The position numbers and the translations under genes were made by a program. From Paenibacillus sp. Soil750 (GTDB lineage: Bacteria; Bacillota; Bacilli; Paenibacillales; NBRC-103111): DNA of 64,000 nucleotides. Positions 53,198 through 62,088 of this stretch are shown piece by piece (positions within the stretch are counted from its first letter, which is position 1; every line of letters begins with the position of its first letter). The stretch lies in assembly GCF_001428045.1 (NCBI RefSeq), contig NZ_LMSD01000010.1:218544-282543 (forward strand). The letters are read 5' to 3'. A model generated the notes under the pieces. The model did no database searches. It saw only the letters and a list, made by a program, of their open reading frames with translations, and was not told the DNA's origin.

Positions 53198-53974
53198 TTG
53201 GAAATCAAGAACAAGGTCGTCTTGATTACAGGTGCTTCAAGTGGAATTGGAGCATTGATGGCGCAGCAATTTGCAGCTAAAGGTGCTATACCTGTGTTGA
53301 CAGCACGACGTACGGATATGTTGAAACAAATTGCTTCAAACTTGCCGGGGAAACACGCTGTCTACGCCATGGATGTGACGCATACAGATGAGGTAAATCA
53401 AGTTGTGAGCCGCATCATCGCCGAGTTTGGGCGAATTGACATACTAATTAATAACGCTGGATATGGCATATTTGAATCATTTACGGAAGCGCCACTTGCT
53501 CATTTTGAAGAGATGATGGATGTGAATTATCTGGGGCTCGTACGCTGCACGCAGGCAGTGCTCCCGCACATGTTAAAGGCAGGTAGTGGCCATATTGTCA
53601 ATGTTGCCTCAATGGCAGGTAAAATTGGTTCTGCCAAATCAACAGCCTATTCGGCAACCAAGCATGCGGTGCTTGGATTTACGAATAGCTTGCGGATGGA
53701 ACTAGCGAGATCAGGTGTATCTGTGACAGCGATTAATCCAGGTCCGATTGCGACACCATTTTTCGACAAGGCGGATCCGAGCGGTAATTATGTCAAGAAC
53801 ATCGCTTGGTTTATGTTAAAGCCCGAAAAAGTAGTCAAAGAGCTCATTCATGCTGTCGAGAAAAACATTCCAGAAAAGAACCTGCCTTTTGTAGCGGGTG
53901 TTGGGATTAAATTATTTCATCTGTTTCCTCGCCTTTTTAATAAACTGGCGTCAGGTATCATGAATAAAAAATAA
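53198..53974 (+). CDS. Short-chain dehydrogenase/reductase
   Basis: 258-aa NAD(P)-dependent oxidoreductase. VVLITGASSGIG nucleotide loop, NNAGYG, catalytic Ser in VNVASMAGKIGS and YSATK. A C-terminal hydrophobic stretch (FVAGVGIKLFHLFPRLF) resembles membrane-associated DltE/YqjQ-type SDRs. TTG start with GGGAG upstream; a longer in-frame ATG at 53138 gives a non-family N-terminus. Substrate unknown. Confidence 0.85.
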   Translation: MEIKNKVVLITGASSGIGALMAQQFAAKGAIPVLTARRTDMLKQIASNLPGKHAVYAMDVTHTDEVNQVVSRIIAEFGRIDILINNAGYGIFESFTEAPLAHFEEMMDVNYLGLVRCTQAVLPHMLKAGSGHIVNVASMAGKIGSAKSTAYSATKHAVLGFTNSLRMELARSGVSVTAINPGPIATPFFDKADPSGNYVKNIAWFMLKPEKVVKELIHAVEKNIPEKNLPFVAGVGIKLFHLFPRLFNKLASGIMNKK

Positions 53975-54006
53975 AGCGGCTCCCAGTCACATTGGGGTCG
54001 CTTTTT
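53973..54006. terminator. Terminator between convergent genes
   Basis: AAAGCG CTCC ... GGGG CGCTTTTT hairpin with T5 and an A-rich left flank, after the SDR gene. Confidence 0.8.
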
Positions 54007-54017
54007 CTCTGCTTTTT

Positions 54018-54281
54018 CTACGTTTCGGATGAATCAGACTTCGCTGCTTGCTTCGCTTGATTCAGTGCGCGGATTTCTTCGAAAATCTTTCGCATTTCTG
54101 CTTTGCCCTCAGGATGAGATTGATTCCAGTGGGAAGCCAGCGCGGGCAGTGCCTTATGAACATGATTGAAGAAAGCCCATATTTTGATTTTCTCGATCAT
54201 TTCTGGGGAAGTATCACCAGTAATAAGTTCTGCGGTCTTGGCGACCAACGTGTTAAAATCGTTTTCAAAATCGGTAGGCAT
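54018..54281 (-). CDS. Small helical protein, DUF2573/YusU-like
   Basis: 87-aa soluble protein. TDFENDFNTLVAKTAELITG, SPEMIEKIKIWAFFNHVHKA and ALASHWNQSHPEGKAEMRKI match my memory of the YusU (DUF2573) family of Bacillus, which has no known function. The ATG at 54281 has GAAGGGA ten bases upstream; the ATG three codons earlier is too close to the site. Confidence 0.7.
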   Translation of the reverse strand: MPTDFENDFNTLVAKTAELITGDTSPEMIEKIKIWAFFNHVHKALPALASHWNQSHPEGKAEMRKIFEEIRALNQAKQAAKSDSSET

Positions 54282-54516
54282 GTACGTCATCCCTTCGGAT
54301 GGAAATAGAGTAGTTGGAGCACTTTTAGTTTAATAGATGAAGAAGAGGCTGTCAAAATATCGGGAAGCATGTTCCCTCTAACAGGTAATCGTTTCCTTAT
54401 GATCGGGAAATTTTTCCTGTTATTTTAGCGGTAACGATTGTTTACTCCCCCTTTTTAACCTAAAATAAGGTAGATACACTTTAGTTCTTTTTACCTGTAG
54501 GCTAGGGGGGAATATG

Positions 54517-55092
54517 ATGAAGTCACTGAGAGAAATATTTAACAGCGACTTTAACACATTAGATACGAGCATGCAGGAACAGATTTATAAAGAATTTTAC
54601 TTGCTCGTTTATCCGATGATTAATTTTATTTTAAGAGATCACGCTGCCGTGGAGGATATTATCCAGGAAGCCTTTCTCCGTGCGGTTCACAAAGCCCCTT
54701 TATTAACGGAAATTGATAAATATGAAGGCTGGCTCAAGAGACTTACGCGGAACGTGACTCTCAATCATTTGCGCAAACATCGACGTAACCGTGACGAACT
54801 CGAGACAGAGGTATTGTTCTCCTTAAAGGAGTCAGCTCCAACTTCGGATTATTCGGCTACGCCAGACGTAGAGGTTGAAATGAAAGTCATGAGAGAAGCC
54901 GTTATTGCGTATATCAATCAACTTAATCCTTCCTATAGACAGATTATCGCCATGAAGTGGATTCATAATTTATCTTATAAAGATATGGCTAGTGAACTTT
55001 GTGTGACCGAAGGCGTTGTGCGACAAAGGCTTTTTCGTGCGCGGGATGCCATTAAACAGAAGTTTTTGGATGAATGGGGATCAGATAGATAG
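54517..55092 (+). CDS. ECF-type RNA polymerase sigma factor
   Basis: 191 aa. Sigma region 2 (YPMINFILRDHAAVEDIIQE, AFLRAVHKAP, WLKRLTRNVTLNHLRKHRRN) and region 4 (LNPSYRQIIAMKWIHNLSYK, VTEGVVRQRLFRARDAI). Two adjacent ATG codons follow TAGGGGGG; the second is better spaced. No anti-sigma gene follows: the next gene encodes a DEAD-box helicase. Upstream 54400-54440 contains GGTAATCGTTTCC and GGTAACGATTGTTTAC, related words that could be a self-recognised promoter. Confidence 0.88.
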   Translation: MKSLREIFNSDFNTLDTSMQEQIYKEFYLLVYPMINFILRDHAAVEDIIQEAFLRAVHKAPLLTEIDKYEGWLKRLTRNVTLNHLRKHRRNRDELETEVLFSLKESAPTSDYSATPDVEVEMKVMREAVIAYINQLNPSYRQIIAMKWIHNLSYKDMASELCVTEGVVRQRLFRARDAIKQKFLDEWGSDR

Positions 55093-55177
55093 AGAACGGC
55101 GTCTACATATTTGTTTGCTGAAGCACTCTAGCATATAATATGGGCATGAGGTTGGAAGAGAAAAGGGGTATATCGTA

Positions 55178-56611
55178 TTGAGTACGAGTTTCGAACAGCT
55201 GCAGATTGCACAGACTTATTTAGATAAATTACAAGAATTAGGGATTGGTGAACCGACCCCGATTCAAGCGGAAGGTATTCCAGTTCTCCTGCAAGGGAAA
55301 GACGCCATTATTCAATCCCAGACAGGAACGGGCAAAACCCTAGCTTATTTGCTGCCTGCCTTGGAGCGAATTGATCCAACACAGAAACAATTGCAAGTCA
55401 TGGTTATTGTCCCTACACGAGAGTTGGGCATGCAGATCATGCAGGAAATTGAGAAATTGACGAGCGGAGGACCTATTCGTTCACAATCCTTGATTGGTGG
55501 AGCGGCCGTTGCCAGACAGATCGAAAAGCTGCGCCTTCATCCGCATATCGTTGTTGGAACGCCAGGACGTTTGCTTGAGTTAATGAAAGTTCGCAAGCTT
55601 ACGCTGCATCATGTGAAAATGGGCATTGTCGATGAAGTTGACCAAGTGTTTGAACTTGGCTCTATGCAGGATGTAGAAGCGGTACTTAAAGGTATGCTTC
55701 GCACGAGTCAAATGGTGTTTGTCTCGGCGACAATTCCTCAAAGTACGGAGCAAGCAGCAGGTAGATGGTTGAAGGACCCGGTTATTATCAAAATTAACCC
55801 CTCCCAGCGTACGGCTGAAACGTTGGAGCATCACTATGTCGTGTGTCAGGAACGTGAAAAGATTGACACCCTCCGAAGACTTGTTCGGATGATTAAGCCG
55901 ACTTCAGCGATTGTCTTCATTAATGTAACTGATGATATTGCACAAGTCGTTGGTAAGCTTCAATATGTAGGGCTTTCTGTTGAAGCTCTATATGGAGAAG
56001 CGAGCAAGCAGGATCGAGCCAAAGTCATGGGCAATTTCCGTGAGGGGAAATTTCAATTATTGTTGGCGACTGACGTTGCTGCCAGAGGACTTGATATTGA
56101 AGGTGTGACGCATGTCTTCCATCTGGATGTGGCGACGAATGCGGAGTATTACCTTCACCGTGTAGGTCGGACAGGCAGGATGGGCCGTGAGGGGACTTCT
56201 ATCTCTATCGTGACCTCGAGAGAGCTCTTCATCATCGAGAAATTCGAGAAGCAGCTCGGCATCACGATCGAGCCGAAGGCTATGTACGAGGGCCGATTGG
56301 TTGACCCGGCCCAAGATCGCAGTGCGGCTACGATGCGCAGCCGCCGTGAAGCCGCGCGCCCAAGCGCAGCACCTTCGCGCAGCGGCTCCACCGGCGCGCG
56401 TGAGGCTGCCGCGCCTGCGGGCGCGGTGCGTGTAAGTGCCGCGGCGCCAGACGCGCGCGGCCAGCAGGGCGCTGCTCCGGCGAAGCCGGCAGCGCAAGGG
56501 AAGACGGCCGCCGCAGGCAAGGCCGTCAGCAAAGCGCAACGCGAGCGCGATCGCAAGAGCAAGGGCGCTCCGCGCTGGCTGAAAGAGAAGCAGCAGAATA
56601 AAGAAGAGTAG
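55178..56611 (+). CDS. DEAD-box-family RNA helicase with DEVD motif and Ala/Arg-rich tail
   Basis: 477-aa ATP-dependent RNA helicase. Q motif near PTPIQ, motif I SQTGTGKT (47-54), Ia PTRELG, Ib TPGRL, motif II DEVD (152-155) instead of DEAD, motif III SAT, and later ATDVAARGLDIEGV and HRVGRTGRMG. The body ends near 365; residues about 375-477 are a low-complexity Ala/Arg/Gly/Lys tail encoded by very GC-rich DNA (56330-56570) and probably bind RNA. TTG start after AAGGGG. It recalls the smaller YfmL helicases of Bacillus, which work in ribosome assembly. Confidence 0.9.
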   Translation: MSTSFEQLQIAQTYLDKLQELGIGEPTPIQAEGIPVLLQGKDAIIQSQTGTGKTLAYLLPALERIDPTQKQLQVMVIVPTRELGMQIMQEIEKLTSGGPIRSQSLIGGAAVARQIEKLRLHPHIVVGTPGRLLELMKVRKLTLHHVKMGIVDEVDQVFELGSMQDVEAVLKGMLRTSQMVFVSATIPQSTEQAAGRWLKDPVIIKINPSQRTAETLEHHYVVCQEREKIDTLRRLVRMIKPTSAIVFINVTDDIAQVVGKLQYVGLSVEALYGEASKQDRAKVMGNFREGKFQLLLATDVAARGLDIEGVTHVFHLDVATNAEYYLHRVGRTGRMGREGTSISIVTSRELFIIEKFEKQLGITIEPKAMYEGRLVDPAQDRSAATMRSRREAARPSAAPSRSGSTGAREAAAPAGAVRVSAAAPDARGQQGAAPAKPAAQGKTAAAGKAVSKAQRERDRKSKGAPRWLKEKQQNKEE

Positions 56612-56657
56612 CTCGCTTACGCGCGAAGCCTACTCATGATCTGCGGGGTGTAAAAGC

Positions 56658-57203
56658 ATGCTGAAGAAAGTTACGATCACACTCCTGATGCTGGTTGTCA
56701 TCGCCGCGGTGATGCTACTCATCATCATCCAGTATGTGAAACCAACGAAGTCGCTGGATCTACAATATAAAGAGATCGCTATAAGCAACAAAATTGCAGA
56801 AATGATCCTCTCCCGAAAGCTGGACGTGCGGCTTTCGGAAGAGGAAGTAAATCAATTATTGAAAAAACAGTTAGCTTCGCACAGCACACTTCCGCATGAT
56901 TTCCAGATGGAAGGTGCAGAGTTGAATCTGCAGGGCGCCATGGTAGAGGCGGATGTAAACGTGAGGTGGCGCAATCGGATACCGATCGGTGCTCACGCGA
57001 CATTCACATTGGCATGGGATCCGCCTAACTTGGTCATCCAACATGTGAATACACAGATCCGGAATTGGCAGCTACCGAGTACTTGGCTTCAACTAGCTCC
57101 GATTGAAATTCCACTGCAATCATACTTACCTAAATTAATTGGCATTAAAAATGTGGTGTTCGAAGACAATGCCATTCTCGTTCAACTAAAGCCATTTCAG
57201 TAA
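56658..57203 (+). CDS. Membrane-anchored protein, YpmS-like
   Basis: 181 aa with one N-terminal membrane helix (about 5-26) and an extracytoplasmic beta-rich domain (LSEEEVNQLLKKQL, AELNLQGAMVEADVNVRW). The plan resembles the YpmS (DUF2140) family of unknown function; similarity is judged by eye only. It starts 46 bp after the helicase, without a terminator between. Confidence 0.65.
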   Translation: MLKKVTITLLMLVVIAAVMLLIIIQYVKPTKSLDLQYKEIAISNKIAEMILSRKLDVRLSEEEVNQLLKKQLASHSTLPHDFQMEGAELNLQGAMVEADVNVRWRNRIPIGAHATFTLAWDPPNLVIQHVNTQIRNWQLPSTWLQLAPIEIPLQSYLPKLIGIKNVVFEDNAILVQLKPFQ

Positions 57204-57254
57204 AGCAAAAGACCCTTCATACCACCTAAGTGGATATGAAGGGTCTTTTGCTTT
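57202..57254. terminator. Bidirectional terminator, 20-bp perfect stem
   Basis: Arms 57202-57221 and 57235-57254 are exact complements (AAAGCAAAAGACCCTTCATA on the left), with a CCAC/GTGG inner stem. It separates the convergent YpmS-like and MFS genes. Confidence 0.85.
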
Positions 57255-57287
57255 TGGTTTCATCTTACTTGGCTAGCTCGCATATCA

Positions 57288-58469
57288 TCAAACTTTTGCT
57301 ACTAACACAGGAGCCTGCCATCTTCGTGTATACATGATTATACCAAACACAGCACACATACTAATCAGTACAAACCAGATCGAGACACCTACATGGAAGT
57401 GATCCATGCCCCAACCGACACCAAGCGGCAGGATAGCTCCGCCTAAACCACCAGAGGCAATGAGTGCACTCGTCGTTTGCTCTGTACGTCCAGGCAACAG
57501 TTGATTGGCATAAATAAGGGCAACAGCAAACATACCTGACATGAATAACCCAAGCAAGAGAATGACGGCAAAGCTGCTCCATAAATTCGTGCTGAACACC
57601 CAAATGATTACGGTGATCACGCTTAAAGCGAACGAAAAAGCTAAGTATTTGAAATAGGTCATCTTCTCAGCTAAGGCACCTGCGAATAAGCGACCAACAA
57701 CCATGGTTAACCAATAAGCGGTGACACCGAGTGTAGAGACAGAGCTTGAAGCCTGCAGCTGGTCCTTAAAGATGGACGGTAAGAAATTTACAATCGTATT
57801 TTCCATGCCGCAATACAAGAAGAAGACAGTCATAAGTAAGCTTAAAAAAATGAACGATTTTTTAGAAAGATCAGGAATTCGATCCGCTTTCTGCGAACGA
57901 TCCGCTTTATGGGCAAGTAATTCATCATGTTCACCTAAGGATAGTTTTGACCAAATGATGCCTGTTGCAAGAGCGCTTAATCCCAGCAGCATAAAGGCAA
58001 GTTTCCATAACCCATTTGCAATGAGTAAACTGGATACAAGCGGCATGAATAAAGCGCCTAGTCCGAAGAAAACTTCAAGCTTGCTGAAGGCAACCGCTTG
58101 TTGATCTTTGGCAGCCATGAGGACGAAGGTACTGATACTAGACTCCACGAGTCCGAAGGAGATACCTGCAAGGAAGGTCAACCCGATAACCACCGGCCAG
58201 GGTGGGAGTAAGCCAATAGCAAGCATAGCCACAAACAAGAAGCAAAATGCCATTGTTATTGTACTTCGACGACTGATGCGACGAATGAGTGTAGGCATCG
58301 CAAGCACACCTAGCATGAAACCTCCAAACTGCAAAAAGACCAGCAACCCTCCGCCACTGTAGCTTCGACCATAATGGGCTAGTAGTTCAGGTAACACAGC
58401 ACCAAAAATAACATGCGTGCAGCCTGTTAATAAGTAGGATAGGCAGCCCATAATTAATAATCGTTTCAT
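57288..58469 (-). CDS. MFS transporter, 12-helix
   Basis: 393-aa permease with about 12 membrane segments and a charged central loop (KADRSQKADRIPDLSKKS). Sugar-porter-like phrases such as GCTHVIFGAVLPELL and FGLVESSISTFVLM resemble FucP/YfkF-type members. Last gene of a DeoR-HAD-MFS operon; its ATG overlaps the HAD gene by four bases. A sugar or sugar alcohol is a reasonable guess for the substrate. Confidence 0.85.
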   Translation of the reverse strand: MKRLLIMGCLSYLLTGCTHVIFGAVLPELLAHYGRSYSGGGLLVFLQFGGFMLGVLAMPTLIRRISRRSTITMAFCFLFVAMLAIGLLPPWPVVIGLTFLAGISFGLVESSISTFVLMAAKDQQAVAFSKLEVFFGLGALFMPLVSSLLIANGLWKLAFMLLGLSALATGIIWSKLSLGEHDELLAHKADRSQKADRIPDLSKKSFIFLSLLMTVFFLYCGMENTIVNFLPSIFKDQLQASSSVSTLGVTAYWLTMVVGRLFAGALAEKMTYFKYLAFSFALSVITVIIWVFSTNLWSSFAVILLLGLFMSGMFAVALIYANQLLPGRTEQTTSALIASGGLGGAILPLGVGWGMDHFHVGVSIWFVLISMCAVFGIIMYTRRWQAPVLVAKV

Positions 58470-59290
58470 AATGCGGCGCTTCCTTTACGTTCAGTCGTAA
58501 ACTTTTCATTATAAGCCAGTACATGGGCAATCGCTTCGGAAACAGAGTTCACGGTATTCGCAGCAACCTTTTTCACATCAGAATGGGCTGTATGCATGGC
58601 GAAGCTATGCGGAGTAATACCGAACATCGAGACATCATTAAAGGAGTCTCCAAAACACGCGATCTCTTCAGGCTTTAATCCCAAATGTGCAAGAAGTGCA
58701 AGGAGGGAGCTACCTTTGGAAACTTGGTGAGGCATGATATCGAGGCAATCCGTATCAGCCATATAGATGTCCAATTGATCACAGAGCTCTTTTTCTAACA
58801 GCGACTTGATCTCAAGTAAATCCTCTTCCTGCCCGAATAGTGAAAATTTACAAATTGGAAAGGCATCCTTCAGGGATTGTTCCATCTCACTTTTGACTAT
58901 AAAAGGTTCGAACATTCTCTTCTGAATCTCGTCGGAAGCAGGACTCAAGCGCTCAATATAATTGGCACTTCCAGAGCAGATAAACTTAACTACATCGAAA
59001 GATTGGATGAGTTGATACACACGGTGAGCGATGAAAGGATCAAATAGCTTCGCTTGCAGAAGCGCACCATCCATCAAATGGATGAAAGCACCATTTTGGG
59101 AAACAGAATGAGCTTGATGTTTTATATCTTGAAGTACTCTCTGCATCTCCGAATTCATTCTACCAGAGGCCAGACAAAGCATTATTCCTGCGTCTCTCAC
59201 TTGCTGTAGAGCTTTCAGCTCCCGTTCCGTGACTTTCTTATGATGGTCAAGCAGCGTGCCGTCCAGATCGCTAACGATTAGTTTAATCAT
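58466..59290 (-). CDS. HAD-IIB (Cof-type) sugar phosphatase
   Basis: 274-aa cytosolic phosphatase. Motif I VSDLDGTLLDHH at the N-terminus, motif II LASGR, a C2B cap, motif III Lys in HQVSKGSSL and motif IV CFGDSFNDVSMF. Cof-type enzymes dephosphorylate sugar phosphates and related metabolites. It overlaps both neighbours (8 bp with the DeoR gene, 4 bp with the transporter), so the three form one tightly coupled unit. Confidence 0.9.
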   Translation of the reverse strand: MIKLIVSDLDGTLLDHHKKVTERELKALQQVRDAGIMLCLASGRMNSEMQRVLQDIKHQAHSVSQNGAFIHLMDGALLQAKLFDPFIAHRVYQLIQSFDVVKFICSGSANYIERLSPASDEIQKRMFEPFIVKSEMEQSLKDAFPICKFSLFGQEEDLLEIKSLLEKELCDQLDIYMADTDCLDIMPHQVSKGSSLLALLAHLGLKPEEIACFGDSFNDVSMFGITPHSFAMHTAHSDVKKVAANTVNSVSEAIAHVLAYNEKFTTERKGSAAL

Positions 59291-60059
59291 GTTGTTCTTC
59301 TCCTCCTGCTAGTACGATTTCAACCTCACTGGCCAATAAGCGCTCTTTCATTTCCTCGCTCAGCGCTTGATCCGTTACCAGAATATCTATACTCTCAAAT
59401 CCTACAACACGATGGAACAGACGCTTGCCGAATTTCGAATGATCCGCGAGGACGATCACTTGATCGGCATGCTCTATCATCGCTCTTACTAAATAACAAT
59501 CCTCTTCATTGGGGGCGGATAGCCCATTCTCGGAAATACCACATGTGCCAATGAAAAGCTTATCGACGTGATACTCGTTTAACATTTCAATCGCCTTAGC
59601 CCCGTAGACACTATGTTGCTTATTATCTAGTACACCACCAAGCATATGAATCGTAATGCCATCCTTACGAGTAAGGATAGCGGCTGTTTGAATGGAACTT
59701 GTGATGACAATGTTGTTTTTTGAGGCCAGGGCAGTAGCTGCATGCAGAACAGTTGTTGAAGCATCCATCATCAGATAATCGCCATCTTGAACGAGTGTAG
59801 CTGCTCTTTTACCAATCGTCAGTTTAGAAGTGGATTCCTCCTGAAGGCGCTGATCATAATTGCCGACTTCTTTAGAAAGCGTGGGTAGAATGGCTCCACC
59901 TCGCGTACGAACGATGGATCCTTGTTCCTCTAATTTGACCATATCTCGTCTAGCTGTATCACGAGAAACTTCATAGAGCTCACAAATCAGATCTACGGAG
60001 ATACGCTTATTTGATTTTAAGTAATCCAGGATGGAAACGAGTCGTTCTTCTTGAAACAA
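59283..60059 (-). CDS. DeoR family transcriptional regulator
   Basis: 258 aa. N-terminal helix-turn-helix (RLVSILDYLKSNKRISVDLI, YEVSRDTARRDMVKLEEQ, VRTRGGAI) and a DeoR effector domain (DDYLMMDASTTV-like run DGDYLMMDAST, SSIQTAAIL, CGISENG, DHSKFG). Such regulators sense phosphorylated sugars. First gene of the operon, so autoregulation is likely. The HAD enzyme could destroy the effector. Confidence 0.9.
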   Translation of the reverse strand: MFQEERLVSILDYLKSNKRISVDLICELYEVSRDTARRDMVKLEEQGSIVRTRGGAILPTLSKEVGNYDQRLQEESTSKLTIGKRAATLVQDGDYLMMDASTTVLHAATALASKNNIVITSSIQTAAILTRKDGITIHMLGGVLDNKQHSVYGAKAIEMLNEYHVDKLFIGTCGISENGLSAPNEEDCYLVRAMIEHADQVIVLADHSKFGKRLFHRVVGFESIDILVTDQALSEEMKERLLASEVEIVLAGGEEQHD

Positions 60060-60213
60060 GGATGATAGCCTCCTTCGCTTAAGTATTTGTAAGTGAATAT
60101 AAGTATAATACTTATTGTATACGCATGTTGCTTAGCTTTCAATCCTTTTTTGAAAAAGAAAAACCGTGCTCACTCGTTACATGAACGAGGACACGGTCGA
60201 TACGATCTAAATC

Positions 60214-61869
60214 TCATTTAACGGCTGGTTTTTTACGTGTTTGAACGTAGCTAGGATAAGTGATTTCACCAGTATCCAGTTTGCGAATTTCCTCTTCATT
60301 CCAACCAGTGATTTTGTTGGACCCTGTTACGCCAGTTAACTTGATTTGATACCGAGTAGCTAAGTACGATTGGAGCTTCAGCATGTCTTCGGGTTTAATT
60401 TCGCGAAGTTTCTGCTTGCCATGCAGCTGACCTAAGATGACACCAATGGACTCTGCGGCCAAACTCGTGTTTGGCTGAATACGTGTGCTGCCGAATGCGA
60501 TCGCGGAGGAACCAACATTTTTTCCTGCTGCTATGACATTTTCATAATTTTTCAGTAAAAAGCTGCGAAGCGGCATGCCGTATTTGTCAGGGCGTCCCAT
60601 CTCAATTCCCCATTTGTTGGCACTCGTACCTTGAAGATCAAGCGGATAACCGCCAATACTGACATTGTCCCAGAACATCGTACCTGCAAGGAGATCAGAT
60701 GGTTTAAGGGTATAGTCCATTTCGTAGTGATTATATTCTCTAATATAAGGGTAAGTTGGCAGTTCGCCTAGCTCAGCTTTCTCCCAGCCTGGTAATGTTT
60801 TTCGGAAATGCTGCAAGATCTGGGCTGTTTCCTTATTTCCTAAATAGACTGCTTCTTGCACAGACGCCGGCTTGGCAGGATCAACGGTATAGACTAGCAA
60901 CGCATTAATGAGGACTTCGCCATCACGTTGATTCACGGCATTCAAACCTCTTAGGAAAACACGATCATTAGAAGGATGATACGCCTTCGTCATGCCGCTA
61001 AGTCCAATGGCGAAACTATCGCTGACACTTCCACCGCCGAATTGTTTCGATCTTTCCTCAGGTTTTAGTGCGTTGAAGGTCGTATTGAACTTCTTCCAAT
61101 CTACATGTTTAAACTTCATCATCATGCCTGCGCTCATGTACTCAATATCTTTTTGCCCATAGAATTTCTCGAGACCTGGTAAACGCTTAGCATCCAAGCG
61201 GCTCATTAATGCGGCAAAATCACTGTTATCTACCCAATAGGAGGCCGTAATTTTTTTAACTTCATTTTTATTCGTTTTATATAGGATGGATGGGATTTTG
61301 TGCATAAAATCAGGTGTTTGAATTTGTTCAACCTCTTGAATGGTGATGCCTGACTCAATGGGGATATCTTTACTTAACTTGTCCATATATGTCGTGAATT
61401 CAGAAAGCTTTCGAATCTTAGCGTTGCGGAAGCCATCGAATAGTTCTTTAGCGCGGCCCTGTACAAGTAAATGTCCTTGTTCATCTCGTGTTTCATCTAG
61501 AAATAACATTTGACTTTGAAGGATTTGACCGCCGAAGGCTTGATGGGGATCTAATATTTTCACTTTGAGACCTTCATCTATGGCAGCTCGGGCCAAATAA
61601 AGGCCTTCAAGCTCACTTCCAATTACAACAACATCTACGTTTTCAGTTGGATATGTGGCAACGCTCGCTATTTTCGTATCTGGACTGGGTACAGCTGAAG
61701 GTACTTCACTCACTTGAGGGGTATCTTGATGGGTAACAGTTGGAACTACTGCGGTTACGTTCATGCTTCCTTGCTTGAACCAAATCTTGCTGAATGAGAA
61801 GGCTGATACAACGATTAGGAGTACAGCCAGAGCAATAACGAGTTGAACTCGCGGGTTTCGTAAACGCAT
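60214..61869 (-). CDS. Membrane-anchored FAD-dependent oxidoreductase
   Basis: 551 aa. An N-terminal signal anchor (about 9-28), a Pro/Thr/Val linker, then the flavin fold starting VDVVVIGSELEGLYLARAA (about 75-95), where the last Gly of the usual GxGxxG is shifted. The C-terminal IAAGKNVGSSAIAFGSTRIQ run is typical of the PF12831 FAD_oxidored group. AAAGGAG precedes the ATG. The catalytic part would face the cell exterior. Substrate unknown; relatives sit in carbohydrate loci. Monocistronic. Confidence 0.8.
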   Translation of the reverse strand: MRLRNPRVQLVIALAVLLIVVSAFSFSKIWFKQGSMNVTAVVPTVTHQDTPQVSEVPSAVPSPDTKIASVATYPTENVDVVVIGSELEGLYLARAAIDEGLKVKILDPHQAFGGQILQSQMLFLDETRDEQGHLLVQGRAKELFDGFRNAKIRKLSEFTTYMDKLSKDIPIESGITIQEVEQIQTPDFMHKIPSILYKTNKNEVKKITASYWVDNSDFAALMSRLDAKRLPGLEKFYGQKDIEYMSAGMMMKFKHVDWKKFNTTFNALKPEERSKQFGGGSVSDSFAIGLSGMTKAYHPSNDRVFLRGLNAVNQRDGEVLINALLVYTVDPAKPASVQEAVYLGNKETAQILQHFRKTLPGWEKAELGELPTYPYIREYNHYEMDYTLKPSDLLAGTMFWDNVSIGGYPLDLQGTSANKWGIEMGRPDKYGMPLRSFLLKNYENVIAAGKNVGSSAIAFGSTRIQPNTSLAAESIGVILGQLHGKQKLREIKPEDMLKLQSYLATRYQIKLTGVTGSNKITGWNEEEIRKLDTGEITYPSYVQTRKKPAVK

Positions 61870-61936
61870 ACATAAGCTCCTTTAGCGATAGACTATATGG
61901 TCTTCATTTTAGCAGTTTCAGGGTGGATTTAATAGA

Positions 61937-62088
61937 CTTTGAGAATTGATTCTGAAAGATTTACAACCTGCACCCCCAAAAACTGACAAGCATTGGCGAA
62001 TCCTTGTAGCATAACCAGGAACCCTTCGCGAAGGCTCCATCTTAATCTTATGTATAAACCATAAAATGACTAAGGGAGAGATTTTAAA
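61937..62088 (+). promoter_or_regulatory. Promoter and leader of SLH protein gene
   Basis: TTGAGA and TACAAC with a 17-bp spacer lie near 61937-61965, a weak sigma-A promoter. The leader contains the hairpin GGAACCCTTC GC GAAGGCTCC (two mismatches) about 40 bp before AAGGGAGAG. It may stabilise a highly expressed surface-protein mRNA. Confidence 0.45.

Noticed and set aside
56057..56562. Long minus-strand frames in the GC-rich helicase tail
   Set aside because: Frames open because of high GC on both strands; the plus-strand helicase is certain.
57202..57254. 20-bp perfect inverted repeat considered as an attachment or transposon end
   Set aside because: Same reasoning: between convergent genes, short loop, T-rich arm; terminator.
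61980..62088. Possible riboswitch upstream of the SLH gene
   Set aside because: A single imperfect hairpin with no known aptamer core and no switchable terminator.
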